Shown here: positions 9,691-17,844 of the stretch, one piece after another
Layout of the letters: each line of letters begins with the position of its first letter
Position numbering within the stretch: the first letter of the stretch is position 1
DNA from: Sphingomonas sp. NFR15
Lineage (GTDB): Bacteria > Pseudomonadota > Alphaproteobacteria > Sphingomonadales > Sphingomonadaceae
NCBI RefSeq assembly: GCF_900103265.1
Contig: NZ_FMWX01000001.1
Location: 310,001-374,000, forward strand
Length of the DNA: 64,000 bases
Direction of reading: 5' to 3'
Notes under the pieces: generated by a model
Told to the model about the DNA's origin: nothing
Seen by the model: the letters and a program-made list of their open reading frames with translations, nothing else
Databases searched by the model: none
Program-made: the position numbers and the translations under genes

Positions 9691-9960
9691 ATGAAGAAAA
9701 TCGCCCTTGTTCTCGTCGCCGCCGGCCTGATGTCGCTCGCCGCCTGCAACAAGAACCCGGAAGCCGCCGCCATCGAGAACAACGCCGACATGGTCGCCGA
9801 CAACATCGATTCGGCCGCCGACAACATGGACGCGATGGCTGACAACACCTCGAACGCTGCCGCTTCGGACATGCTCTCGAACGCAGCCGACAACGCGCAC
9901 GACACGGCCGACAACGTCCGCGCCGAGGGCGACGCCAAGGCTGACAACGTTACCAAGTAA
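9691..9960 (+). CDS. Small Asn/Ala/Asp-rich lipoprotein
   Basis: 89 residues. Signal peptide MKKIALVLVAAGLMSLAAC with lipobox LAAC, so the mature protein would begin at Cys19 and be lipid-anchored. The remainder is low-complexity and polar, built of repeated A-D-N units (MVADNIDSAADNMDAMADN), probably helical with heptad-like spacing. No enzymatic domain is visible. The ATG at 9691 gives the lipobox at the right distance; the frame extends upstream to 9589 without similarity. A possible EcfG promoter lies upstream and a strong terminator follows, so it looks monocistronic. Function unknown. Confidence 0.88.
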   Translation: MKKIALVLVAAGLMSLAACNKNPEAAAIENNADMVADNIDSAADNMDAMADNTSNAAASDMLSNAADNAHDTADNVRAEGDAKADNVTK

Positions 9961-9999
9961 CGATCGTCGGGGCCGCCCCGCGTGGCGGCCACGGTTATG

Positions 10000-10029
10000 A
10001 AGGGCGCTCCGGTTCGGGGCGCCCTTTTT
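10000..10029 (+). terminator. Rho-independent terminator
   Basis: Stem AAGGGCGC (10000-10007) pairs with GCGCCCTT (10019-10026), with an 11-nt loop, and the 3' side runs directly into TTTTT. It lies 40 bp past the lipoprotein stop. Confidence 0.88.
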
Positions 10030-10064
10030 ACGGATAGGTTCTTTTCGCCGCTGGGGGGTACACG

Positions 10065-10814
10065 ATGAAGACCATGATTGCCTTCGATCTCGACGGGACG
10101 CTCGCCGAGAGCAAGCAGCCGATCGGCGAGGAAATGTCCGTACTGCTCAAGAATCTGCTCGACGTGGCGCAGGTCGCGGTTATTTCCGGCGGCGACTGGC
10201 CGCAGTTCGAGAAGCAGGTGGTCGGGCGGATGCAGCCGGACGCCAAGCTCGAACGGCTGTTCATCATGCCGACGACGGGCACCAAGCTGTTCCGTTTCCA
10301 GGACGGTGTCTGGAACACGATTTATAACGACGCCTTCACCCCCGAGGAGCGCGACCAGGTGCTCGACGCGCTTAACAAGGCGTGGGATCAAGCCGGGTTC
10401 GGCGGCGAGCAGACCTGGGGCGAGCGGATCGAGGATCGCGGCAGCCAGATCACGCTGTCGGCGCTCGGCCAGCAGGCGCCGCTCGAGGCCAAGGAACATT
10501 GGGATCCCAAGCAGGAGAAGCGCCGCCAGTTGCAGGCGATCCTGCGCACGATGATCCCCGACCATTCGATCAACATTGGCGGCGCGACCTCGGTTGATAT
10601 CACCCGCAAGGGCATCGACAAGGCCTATGGCATGCGCCGGCTGTGCGACAATGCCGGCATCGCGTTCGAGAACATCCTGTTCATGGGCGATGCGATCTAT
10701 CCCGGCGGCAACGACGACCCCGTCCGCGCGGCGGGGATCGATTCGATCAAGGTGCGTGATGTTGCCGACACGTCGGTGGCGATCACCGCGGTGATCGCCT
10801 GCCTGAAGGCCTGA
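10065..10814 (+). CDS. HAD-superfamily (class IIB) hydrolase, phosphomannomutase-like
   Basis: 249 residues. It starts with HAD motif I as MIAFDLDGTLAESKQP. Motif II is VAVISGGDWPQ, a Lys/Arg region follows in the cap, and the late acidic motif is FMGDAIYPGGNDDP, the GDxxxxxND pattern of class IIB enzymes. The family includes sugar phosphatases and eukaryote-type phosphomannomutases; the substrate cannot be assigned from sequence. It lies between a terminator and an inverted repeat, so is probably its own transcription unit. The start ATG 10065 is preceded by a GGGG-rich sequence. Confidence 0.85.
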   Translation: MKTMIAFDLDGTLAESKQPIGEEMSVLLKNLLDVAQVAVISGGDWPQFEKQVVGRMQPDAKLERLFIMPTTGTKLFRFQDGVWNTIYNDAFTPEERDQVLDALNKAWDQAGFGGEQTWGERIEDRGSQITLSALGQQAPLEAKEHWDPKQEKRRQLQAILRTMIPDHSINIGGATSVDITRKGIDKAYGMRRLCDNAGIAFENILFMGDAIYPGGNDDPVRAAGIDSIKVRDVADTSVAITAVIACLKA

Positions 10815-10823
10815 CGCTTTGAC

Positions 10824-10851
10824 CGTCGCCCTGGCCGACGCCGGGGCGACG
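10824..10851. repeat. Short GC-rich hairpin repeat (CGTCGCCC family)
   Basis: A 12-bp stem containing one G-T pair (arms 10824-10835 and 10840-10851) with a CGAC loop, in the gap between the HAD and carbonic anhydrase genes. Its arms resemble the larger inverted repeat at 43976-44065. No T-run follows, so it is more likely an interspersed repeat than a terminator. Confidence 0.55.
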
Positions 10852-10871
10852 TTGGCTCTGGAGGAACGCCG

Positions 10872-11396
10872 ATGCCGCTTTACGCCTTCGAGGGGCAGCA
10901 GCCCAAGCTCGGCGAAGGTGTGTGGATCGCGCCTAGCGCGGAGGTGATCGGCGACGTTCGGCTCGGCGAACAGGTGAGCGTCTGGTTCGGGGCGGTGATC
11001 CGGGCCGACAACACCACCATCGACATCGGCGCGCGGAGCAACGTGCAGGAGGGGGCGATGCTCCACTCCGATCCTGGCGCGCCGTTGACGGTGGGGGCAG
11101 ACTGCACGATCGGCCATCACGCGATCCTGCATGGCTGCACGATCGAGGATGGCGTGCTGATCGGCATGGGCGCGCGCGTCCTCAACCACGCGGTGATCGG
11201 CGCCGGATCGCTCGTCGGGGCCGGCGCGCTCGTTACCGAGGGCAAGAGCTTCCCGCCGCTTAGCCTGATCGTCGGCAGCCCCGCGCGGGCGGTGCGCGCG
11301 TTGAACGAAGAGCAGATCGCGGGGATCGGCGCATCGGCGGCGAGCTATGTCGAAAAGGCGCGGCGGTTCGCGGGCGCGCTGGTGCGGATCGACTGA
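10872..11396 (+). CDS. Gamma carbonic anhydrase family protein
   Basis: 174 residues forming a left-handed beta-helix from hexapeptide repeats (for example VIGDVRLGEQVSVWFGAVIR and HAILHGCTIEDGVLIGMGAR). Metal ligands expected in the YrdA/CaiE group are present as His in AMLHSD and the HH pair in GHHAILHG. Family members are trimeric, some with CO2 hydratase activity and some with none demonstrated, so catalysis is likely but not certain. An AGGA-like Shine-Dalgarno (GAGGAACGCCG) precedes ATG 10872. Confidence 0.9.
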   Translation: MPLYAFEGQQPKLGEGVWIAPSAEVIGDVRLGEQVSVWFGAVIRADNTTIDIGARSNVQEGAMLHSDPGAPLTVGADCTIGHHAILHGCTIEDGVLIGMGARVLNHAVIGAGSLVGAGALVTEGKSFPPLSLIVGSPARAVRALNEEQIAGIGASAASYVEKARRFAGALVRID

Positions 11397-11471
11397 GCGA
11401 GGCGGGTTGCTGCGCGGCGCAGTGCCGCGTATCTGCGCCGGGCCGATCGCGGCGGATGATGTGGGATTGGG

Positions 11472-11993
11472 ATGAACGCGGCGGGCCTAGAAGCCGTCTT
11501 TCTGGCGAACCGCGCACTGCTGCTCGGCTTCCTGCGCGCGCATGGCGCCGGCGACGCGGCGGAGGATCTTTTGCAGGATCTGTGGCTGCGCGTGCGCGAC
11601 GCGCCGGCCGGGCCGGTCGGCCAACCGCTCGCCTATCTATACCGCGCCGCCAACAACCTGATGCTCGACCGCTACCGGTCGCAGCGGCAGGCGACCGCAC
11701 GCGAACGGAGTTGGAGCGAGGCGGTCGGGCCGACGATCGTCGGCCGATCGGACGATCCGGGCAGCGAGCGGATGCTGATCGGGCGCGAAACGCTCGAGGC
11801 GGCGCGCGCCGCGCTCGCGCCGTTGGGGCCGCGCGCCGAGCGGGTGCTGGTCCGCCACCGGGTCGAGGGCGTGCCGCAGCGTGTGATCGCCGAGGAACTC
11901 GGGGTGAGCCTCAGCACGGTCGAAAGCGACTTGCGCCGGGCGACGCGCGCACTGATCGAATTTCGTGCGACGCTGGATAAGGGTCCGGCATGA
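11472..11993 (+). CDS. FecI-like ECF sigma factor
   Basis: 173 residues. Sigma region 2 is at about residues 15-80 (DAAEDLLQDLWLRVRD and LAYLYRAANNLMLDRYRSQR) and region 4 at about 115-160 (ERVLVRHRVEGVPQRVIAEE then LGVSLSTVESDLRRATRAL), the helix-turn-helix that reads the -35 element. It belongs to the FecI group, which acts with a FecR-type regulator and a TonB receptor in cell-surface signalling. Those partners follow immediately, 24 bp downstream (12018) and then overlapping (12962). The promoter it controls was not identified. Confidence 0.9.
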   Translation: MNAAGLEAVFLANRALLLGFLRAHGAGDAAEDLLQDLWLRVRDAPAGPVGQPLAYLYRAANNLMLDRYRSQRQATARERSWSEAVGPTIVGRSDDPGSERMLIGRETLEAARAALAPLGPRAERVLVRHRVEGVPQRVIAEELGVSLSTVESDLRRATRALIEFRATLDKGPA

Positions 11994-12017
11994 CGACTCC
12001 GTCATAAGGGTGAGACG

Positions 12018-12986
12018 ATGACCAGCGCACCCGATCCCGATCCGATATCCGAAGCGGCCATCGCCTGGGCGGTGCGCGTCAGCGACCCCGCGTTCGCCGA
12101 CTGGGAGGCGTTCAGCGACTGGCTCGGCGCGGCTCCGGCGCACGCCGACGCCTATCACGAAGCCGAGACCGCGCTCGCCGATGGCGCGGCACTGATGGCG
12201 CGGGCGAAGCCGCGCACGCCAGCCGCGCGGGTCCAGCCGCATACGGTCGAAGCTCCCGCACGCCGCGCCGCGCCGCGCCGCTGGGCCTGGGCCGGCGCGG
12301 CGGTGGCGGCATCTTTGGCGGCGGTGATCGGTATCGACATGCGCGGCGGCACGGCGGCATCGCAGGTCTATGAGACCGCGCCAGGCGTGCAGCGCACGAT
12401 CGCGCTCGCCGATGGCAGCGAGGTGAAGCTCAACGGTGGCACACGGCTGATCGTCGGCGGGCGCGATGCGCGCGCGCTGTCGCTAGCACGCGGCGAGGCG
12501 TTGTTCACGGTGAAGCACGATGCCGCGCGGCCCTTCAGCGTGCGCGTCGGCACCGCGTGGGTCGTCGATATCGGCACGCGCTTCGATATCGTGCGCGAGA
12601 GCGACACGACCCGGGTCGCGGTTTCGGAAGGTGAGATCGACTGGCGGCGCGGCGGCGTGGCGGTGCGCGTCACCGCCGGCCGCAGCCTGCGCGCGCGTGA
12701 CGGATCGAACGACGTGCGACTGGCGAACGTCGCCCAAGGCGCGGTCGGGGGCTGGTCGCAGGGGCAGCTTCAATATGACGGCACCGAATTGTCCGAAGTC
12801 GCGACCGACCTCGCGCGGACGCTTGGTGTGACGGTGAGCGTCGACGGCGCGATCGAGACGCGACCGGTGCGCGGCGTCGTCCAGCTCGAAGGCGGCGCGC
12901 GGGCGGTGTTCCCACGGCTGGCGGCGCTGATCGGGGTGCGCGCGAAGCGCGAAGGGGCGAAATGGCGGTTGCTCGCATCGCCTTGA
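12018..12986 (+). CDS. FecR-family transmembrane anti-sigma/sensor protein
   Basis: 322 residues. The N-terminal cytoplasmic DUF4880 domain (about 10-65: IAWAVRVSDPAFADWEAFSD) should bind the adjacent sigma factor. A single membrane segment lies near 93-115 (RRWAWAGAAVAASLAAVIGI). The periplasmic FecR domain follows (TIALADGSEVKLNGGTRLIV, then GEALFTVKHDAARPFSVRVG and VSEGEIDWRRGG). The C-terminal part resembles a receptor-interaction (STN-like) module. Its 3' end overlaps the TonB receptor gene by 25 bp. Role inferred from family: relays occupancy of the outer-membrane receptor to the ECF sigma factor. Confidence 0.9.
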   Translation: MTSAPDPDPISEAAIAWAVRVSDPAFADWEAFSDWLGAAPAHADAYHEAETALADGAALMARAKPRTPAARVQPHTVEAPARRAAPRRWAWAGAAVAASLAAVIGIDMRGGTAASQVYETAPGVQRTIALADGSEVKLNGGTRLIVGGRDARALSLARGEALFTVKHDAARPFSVRVGTAWVVDIGTRFDIVRESDTTRVAVSEGEIDWRRGGVAVRVTAGRSLRARDGSNDVRLANVAQGAVGGWSQGQLQYDGTELSEVATDLARTLGVTVSVDGAIETRPVRGVVQLEGGARAVFPRLAALIGVRAKREGAKWRLLASP

Positions 12987-15421
12987 TCCGGGCCGGTCTC
13001 GCCGCGCTCGCGCTCACCTCCGCGTCGCCCGCGCTGGCGGCGCGCGCCCCCGTGCTTGATCTGCCTGCGGGGCGGCTCGCCGATGCACTCGCTGCGCTTG
13101 GGCGGCAGGCGAGCGTAAGCGTGAGCGTCGATGACGCGAGCCTGTGGCAACGTCGTGTGCCCGCGCTGCGCGCCAGCGTTCCGGTCGCGTCGGCGCTGCG
13201 GCGGCTGCTGCGCGATACCGGTGCCGAGGCGGTCGAGGTCGTGCCCGGCGTCTGGCGGGTGCGGGTCGCGGCGCGGCCCAAGCCGAAGCCCCGCCCCCTG
13301 CCCCCGCGCGCGTCCCCGCCGGCCGAGGCCACCGAGCGCACGGTCATCGTCGTCGCCTCCAAGCGCGACCTGCGGCTGCGCGATTATGCCGGCGCGGTAT
13401 CCGTGGTCGACGGCGCCGATCTCACGTTCGGCGGCGCGGGCGGTACCGACGCGGTGCTGTCGCGGCTGGCGACGGTGTCCTCGACTTATCTCGGCGCGGG
13501 GCGCAACAAGCTGTTCATCCGCGGCATCGCCGATTCGAGCTTCACCGGCCCGACCCAGGCGACGGTGGGGCAATATCTCGGCGACGCGCGGCTGAGCTAC
13601 AACGCGCCCGATCCCGATCTTCGGCTGTACGATATCCAGTCGGTCGAAGTGCTGGAGGGGCCGCAGGGGACGCTGTACGGCGCCGGTTCGCTCGGCGGGA
13701 TCATCCGCACGGTGCCGAACGCGCCGGTGCTCGGCGCGACCGGCGGTTCGATCCTGACCGGGGTATCGCTCACCGAGCATGGCGCGCCGAGCGGCGATCT
13801 CGCCGGGGCGCTCAACCTGCCGATCGCCGGCGAGCGCGCGGCGCTGCGGCTGGTCGGCTATGGCGTGAGCGATGGCGGCTATATCGACAATCCGCTGCGC
13901 CACCGCGACGACATCAACCGGACCAACATCGCGGGCGGCCGCGCGACGCTGCGGATCGATCTCGGCGGCGGCTGGACGACCGACCTCGGCGGCATCGTTC
14001 AGGACACGCACGGCGACGACAGCCAATACGCTGACGCCGGCGGCGCGCGGCTGGTGCGCAACAGTCCGGTGGCCGAGGGGTTCGACACGTCGTACCGGCT
14101 CGGGCAGGCGGTGATCGCCAAGGAGAGCGGCGCGCTCCGCTTCCGCGCGACCGGCGCGGTGATCGGCCAGCGGCTGACCGAGCGGTATGATGCCACGCCC
14201 CCAGGCGGTGACCCGCGCGTGTTCGTCCAGCGCAACACCACGAATCTCGTCACCGGCGAGGCGCGGGTCTGGCAGCCGCTGCACGACCGCTTCGGCTGGG
14301 TGATCGGCGCGAGCTATCTGCATAACGAGACGCGACTCGACCGCGCGTTCAACACCCCGGCCGGCAACCCGCGCGCGCCGCTGACCGGGGTCGACAACCG
14401 CGTTTCCGAGATGACGCTGTACGGCGAGGCGAGCTATCGGCTGACGCCGTGGCTTACCGCGACCGCGGGCGGACGAATCTCACGGACGCGGCTCGCGGGA
14501 TCGGCGACCGATGCGCCGGTCGCGCTCACGCTGGTCGAGGCGGCCGAACGCGCGCGGATCGTCAGCGCGCGCGACGCGACCCGCGTCCTGCCCTCGCTCG
14601 CGCTGCTGGCCACGCCGCTGCCCGATGTCGCGCTCTACGCGAAATATCAGGAGGGCTTCCGGCCCGGCGGGCTTGCCATCGACAGCGGCTTCGTGCGCCG
14701 GTTCCGCGGCGACCGGGTGATGACGGCGGAGGCGGGGGTGCGCTACGGTGTGGCCGGCCGCAGCCCGTTCGACCTCGCGCTGGCGGTATCGCATACCGAC
14801 TGGCGAGATATTCAGGCGGACTTTCTCGATAATTCCGGGCTTCCGTCGACCGACAATATCGGCAACGGGCGGATCTGGTCGGTGGCGGCGACGCTCGGCT
14901 GGCGGCCGGTGCCGGGGCTTCGGCTCGACGCCTCGGTCGCGTTCAATGACGGCCGCGTGACGGAACCGAGCGCGTCGTATCGCGCGCTGATCGCGCTGCT
15001 GACGCCGGGGCTGACCAGCACGACCGGCGGCCCGAACGCCACGCTGGTGAGCGGGTGGATCGGACCGGGCGGGATCGACCGTATCCCCAATGTCGCGCGG
15101 GTGACGGCGCGGCTCGGAATCGACTGGCAGCATCGTCTGCACGACGACCTCATGCTGCATCTGGGCGGCTGGGGGCGCTATGTCGGCCAGTCGCGGATCG
15201 GCGTCGGGCCCGTGCTGGGGGCGGAACAAGGCGACTATGCCGACAGCGCGGCGACGCTGCGTATCGGCACCTCGGCGATGGGGGTGACGCTCGGCGTCAC
15301 CAACATCGGCGACGCGATCGGCAACCGCTTCGCGCTCGGCACCCCGTTCGCGACCGGACGGTCGCAGATCACGCCGCTGCGGCCGAGGACGGTGCGGCTG
15401 GGCTTCGACCTTTCGTTCTGA
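12962..15421 (+). CDS. TonB-dependent outer-membrane receptor with N-terminal STN signalling domain
   Basis: 819 residues. A signal peptide ends near residue 27 (ALTSASPALAARA). The STN (secretin/TonB short N-terminal) domain occupies about 33-102 (LPAGRLADALAALGRQASVS), marking it as a transducer. A TonB-box-like stretch ERTVIVVASKRD follows, then the plug (FIRGIADSSFTGPTQATVGQ and EVLEGPQGTLYGAGSLGGII), a 22-strand barrel region and a C-terminal Phe (RLGFDLSF). Ligand unknown; iron chelates are typical for STN receptors, and neighbouring export genes leave a carbohydrate ligand possible. ATG 12962 overlaps fecR by 25 bp, consistent with coupled translation. Confidence 0.93.
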   Translation: MAVARIALIRAGLAALALTSASPALAARAPVLDLPAGRLADALAALGRQASVSVSVDDASLWQRRVPALRASVPVASALRRLLRDTGAEAVEVVPGVWRVRVAARPKPKPRPLPPRASPPAEATERTVIVVASKRDLRLRDYAGAVSVVDGADLTFGGAGGTDAVLSRLATVSSTYLGAGRNKLFIRGIADSSFTGPTQATVGQYLGDARLSYNAPDPDLRLYDIQSVEVLEGPQGTLYGAGSLGGIIRTVPNAPVLGATGGSILTGVSLTEHGAPSGDLAGALNLPIAGERAALRLVGYGVSDGGYIDNPLRHRDDINRTNIAGGRATLRIDLGGGWTTDLGGIVQDTHGDDSQYADAGGARLVRNSPVAEGFDTSYRLGQAVIAKESGALRFRATGAVIGQRLTERYDATPPGGDPRVFVQRNTTNLVTGEARVWQPLHDRFGWVIGASYLHNETRLDRAFNTPAGNPRAPLTGVDNRVSEMTLYGEASYRLTPWLTATAGGRISRTRLAGSATDAPVALTLVEAAERARIVSARDATRVLPSLALLATPLPDVALYAKYQEGFRPGGLAIDSGFVRRFRGDRVMTAEAGVRYGVAGRSPFDLALAVSHTDWRDIQADFLDNSGLPSTDNIGNGRIWSVAATLGWRPVPGLRLDASVAFNDGRVTEPSASYRALIALLTPGLTSTTGGPNATLVSGWIGPGGIDRIPNVARVTARLGIDWQHRLHDDLMLHLGGWGRYVGQSRIGVGPVLGAEQGDYADSAATLRIGTSAMGVTLGVTNIGDAIGNRFALGTPFATGRSQITPLRPRTVRLGFDLSF

Positions 15422-15556
15422 CGCACTTGCATCCGTGTCCGGTGCGCGGGAGGCCGCGTGCGGGCACGGGGCTTCGACGCCGCCTTTCGAAAATTGACGA
15501 TCGACCAAGGGTTCCGCCGCACGGGTCCGTCATGGGAGGAATACAGGAGTATCCCA

Positions 15557-16735
15557 ATGACATTCTATGCCGAGGCGAAACGGCTCCGCGAGGATAGCCG
15601 GCCCGCCGAGACGACGCCCTTCCCGCTCCCGCCACGCGCAGCGCCCGAGGCCAAGACTCCCGACCCCGCGCCCGCCGCCCAGCCTTCGTGGTTCGGGCGG
15701 TTGCTACGGCGTCCGCTGTTCCTTGCGGCGGTGGTCGTGCCAAACGTGGCGTCCGTGTTGTATTTCGGGGTGATCGCGGCGCCGGTCTATACATCGACCG
15801 CCGCGCTGATGGTGCTCAATCCCAAGCAAAACGGGCCAAGCCTGTCCTCGCTCCTGTCCGGCGCATCTGGCGACAGTTCGGAACAGGGCGGGTATATCCT
15901 CAAGGAATATTTCGCCTCGTGGGACGCGTTCCGCAAGGTCGAGACGCCGCTCGCCCTCGCCGAGAATTTCGGCAAGGGCGATCCGATCGGCCGGTTCGGC
16001 GGGGTGGCGACGGGCTTCCGCACCAACGACGTGGCGCTATGGCGCTATTTCCAGAAGCAGGTCGATGTGAAGATCGACCAGAAGAGCGGGATCGTCGCGC
16101 TCAACGTCAGCGCATGGGACGCGGCCTATGCGACCCGGCTGACCAAGGTGCTGCTCGCCGCCGCGATCGCGCACATGGACGCGATGAACGCGCAGCAGCA
16201 GGGCGATTTCCTCCAGAGCGCGGTGGCGCGCAAGGCGGCGATCGAGGCGGCGTTGCGCAGCGATCTGGCCGCGCTGGCGCAGTTCCGCAACCAGACCGGC
16301 ACCTATGACCCCAAGGAACTCTACCTCTCCAACCTCGCGCTGATGAACAGCCTGACGATGAAGGCGACCGAGCTGAAATCGCAAGGCCAGGCGCTTTCGG
16401 CGGCAACGCCCAACAACCCGCAGGTCGAGAATCTCGCGAGCGCGACGCGATCGGTACGGCAGGATATCGCCACCACCGCGAAGAGCTTCCCGGCGATGGC
16501 GCGCAGTTCGTCGCGCTACGAGAAGCTGCTCGTCAGCCGCGACAACAATATCACGTTGCTCGGGCAAGCCAACCTCGCGCTTCAGGAGGCGCAGGCGGCG
16601 GCGGAGAAGAATCGCTATTATCTCAACGTCATCAGCAGCCCGTCCGAACCGCAGACGCCGGAGGGGCCGGAGCGGCTGATGTGGATCGGCGGCGTGCTGC
16701 TCGCGACCCTGCTGCTGTGGGGGCTGATCCGATGA
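15557..16735 (+). CDS. Capsule-type inner-membrane polysaccharide export protein (KpsE/BexC/CtrB-like)
   Basis: 392 residues from ATG 15557, preceded by AGGAG at a good distance; the frame stays open to 15458 without similarity. Topology is that of a polysaccharide co-polymerase: cytoplasmic Pro-rich N-terminus, membrane segment near residues 57-78 (FLAAVVVPNVASVLYFGVIA), a long periplasmic helical domain (Wzz-like ASLMVLNP-type strand, then coiled coil around 200-340), and a C-terminal membrane segment (MWIGGVLLATLLLWGLI). Family members work with ABC transporter KpsMT or BexAB, but none is encoded here. The stop overlaps the next start (ATGA), so the operon is tight. Confidence 0.85.
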   Translation: MTFYAEAKRLREDSRPAETTPFPLPPRAAPEAKTPDPAPAAQPSWFGRLLRRPLFLAAVVVPNVASVLYFGVIAAPVYTSTAALMVLNPKQNGPSLSSLLSGASGDSSEQGGYILKEYFASWDAFRKVETPLALAENFGKGDPIGRFGGVATGFRTNDVALWRYFQKQVDVKIDQKSGIVALNVSAWDAAYATRLTKVLLAAAIAHMDAMNAQQQGDFLQSAVARKAAIEAALRSDLAALAQFRNQTGTYDPKELYLSNLALMNSLTMKATELKSQGQALSAATPNNPQVENLASATRSVRQDIATTAKSFPAMARSSSRYEKLLVSRDNNITLLGQANLALQEAQAAAEKNRYYLNVISSPSEPQTPEGPERLMWIGGVLLATLLLWGLIR

Positions 16736-17844
16736 GCGCGCGGTTGCGGACCGCCACCGTCGCGTCGCTGCTCGCGCTATCGGCCTGTTCGGCGCTGCCC
16801 GGCGGCGGCCCCTCGGCGGGGACGATGCGCAAGGCGCCCGAAGTCGACGTCGTCGCGGTGACGCCGGAACTCGCCGCGGCGGCGCGCGAGCGCACCGCGC
16901 TGGAGCGCGACACGGCGCTTGCCAACGCGCTCGCGCGGCTGGGCGGGGCGGCGCTGGCGCCCGAATTCCGCTTCGCGCCGGGCGACGTCGCGGCGGTGAG
17001 CGTGTGGAGCTTCTCGCCCTGGCCGGGTAGCGGCGCGGGTATGGCGGGCGGGCCAAACCAGATCGACCTCGGCAGCTTCACGCTGGCGAACGACGGGACG
17101 GTGATCCTGCCCTATGCCGGGCGGCTGGCGCTTGCGGGCATGACGCTCGCGCAGGCGCAGCAGGCGGTCGCGGCGCGCTATGTCACGCTGCGAATTCTTC
17201 AGCGGCCAAGCGCGCTGGTGAAGGTAAGCGCCTCGCCGCACAGCGACATTCTCGTCACCGGTGCGGTCGGCCAGCCGCGTACGGTCGGCTGGTCGGCGGC
17301 GGGCGTCACGCTCGCGCAGGCGGTGACGCAGGCGCTCGGCGACGGCAATGCGACGCTCGGCGCCGGCGATCTCTCCGCCACACGCGCGGCGGTGCGGGTG
17401 GCCGTGCTGCGCGAAGGCGCGGCCCCAGTCGAAATCCCGGTCGCGGCCGCGCTCGAGGAGCGGATCGCACTCCAGCCCGGCGACCGCGTGGTGGTGCGCA
17501 AGGCGCCGTCGGTCGAGGTGACGATGCTCGGCGGGGGCACGCGCCGCAACGGCGTGATCGGCTTCGCCAAGCAGCCCGCGCTTGCCGAGGCGCTCGCCGA
17601 GGCGAACGGGCTCGACGGCAATACCGCCAACGACCATGCCGTGTTCGTGCTGCGCCGGCGCGAGGGCGCCAAGCCGGTGCTGTACGATTTCGCATGGAAG
17701 CGCGGCGCCGGGCTCGTCGCCGCGCAGGACTTCCCGCTCGATAATGGCGACGTCGTCTATGTCTCGGAAGCGCCGATCGTCTCGATCCAGAAGGTGATCG
17801 GGCTGCTCTTCCAGGTGACGCTGCCGGCGCAGGTGCTCAAGTGA
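16732..17844 (+). CDS. Outer-membrane polysaccharide export lipoprotein (Wza/KpsD/BexD-like)
   Basis: 370 residues from ATG 16732 (ATGA overlap with the preceding stop). The signal peptide ends in a lipobox, SLLALSAC, so it should be a lipoprotein. The Poly_export domain lies at about 80-160 (FRFAPGDVAAVSVWSFSPWP, NDGTVILPYAGRLALAGMTL), followed by SLBB-type beta-grasp repeats (SPHSDILVTGAVGQPRTVGW; LQPGDRVVVRKAPSVEVTML). The C-terminal helix that forms the outer-membrane pore in Wza may be the end (IVSIQKVIGLLFQVTLPAQ). Expected to form the outer-membrane conduit for the polysaccharide. The stop overlaps the GTG of the glycosyltransferase gene. Confidence 0.87.
   Translation: MSARLRTATVASLLALSACSALPGGGPSAGTMRKAPEVDVVAVTPELAAAARERTALERDTALANALARLGGAALAPEFRFAPGDVAAVSVWSFSPWPGSGAGMAGGPNQIDLGSFTLANDGTVILPYAGRLALAGMTLAQAQQAVAARYVTLRILQRPSALVKVSASPHSDILVTGAVGQPRTVGWSAAGVTLAQAVTQALGDGNATLGAGDLSATRAAVRVAVLREGAAPVEIPVAAALEERIALQPGDRVVVRKAPSVEVTMLGGGTRRNGVIGFAKQPALAEALAEANGLDGNTANDHAVFVLRRREGAKPVLYDFAWKRGAGLVAAQDFPLDNGDVVYVSEAPIVSIQKVIGLLFQVTLPAQVLK

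Noticed and set aside
9192..11189. 665-codon minus-strand frame across the peptidase, lipoprotein, HAD and carbonic anhydrase genes
   Set aside because: It crosses several well-supported plus-strand genes and a terminator and has no domain match.
12770..14323. 517-codon minus-strand frame opposite the TonB receptor gene
   Set aside because: His/Arg-rich shadow of a strongly supported receptor; no similarity of its own.
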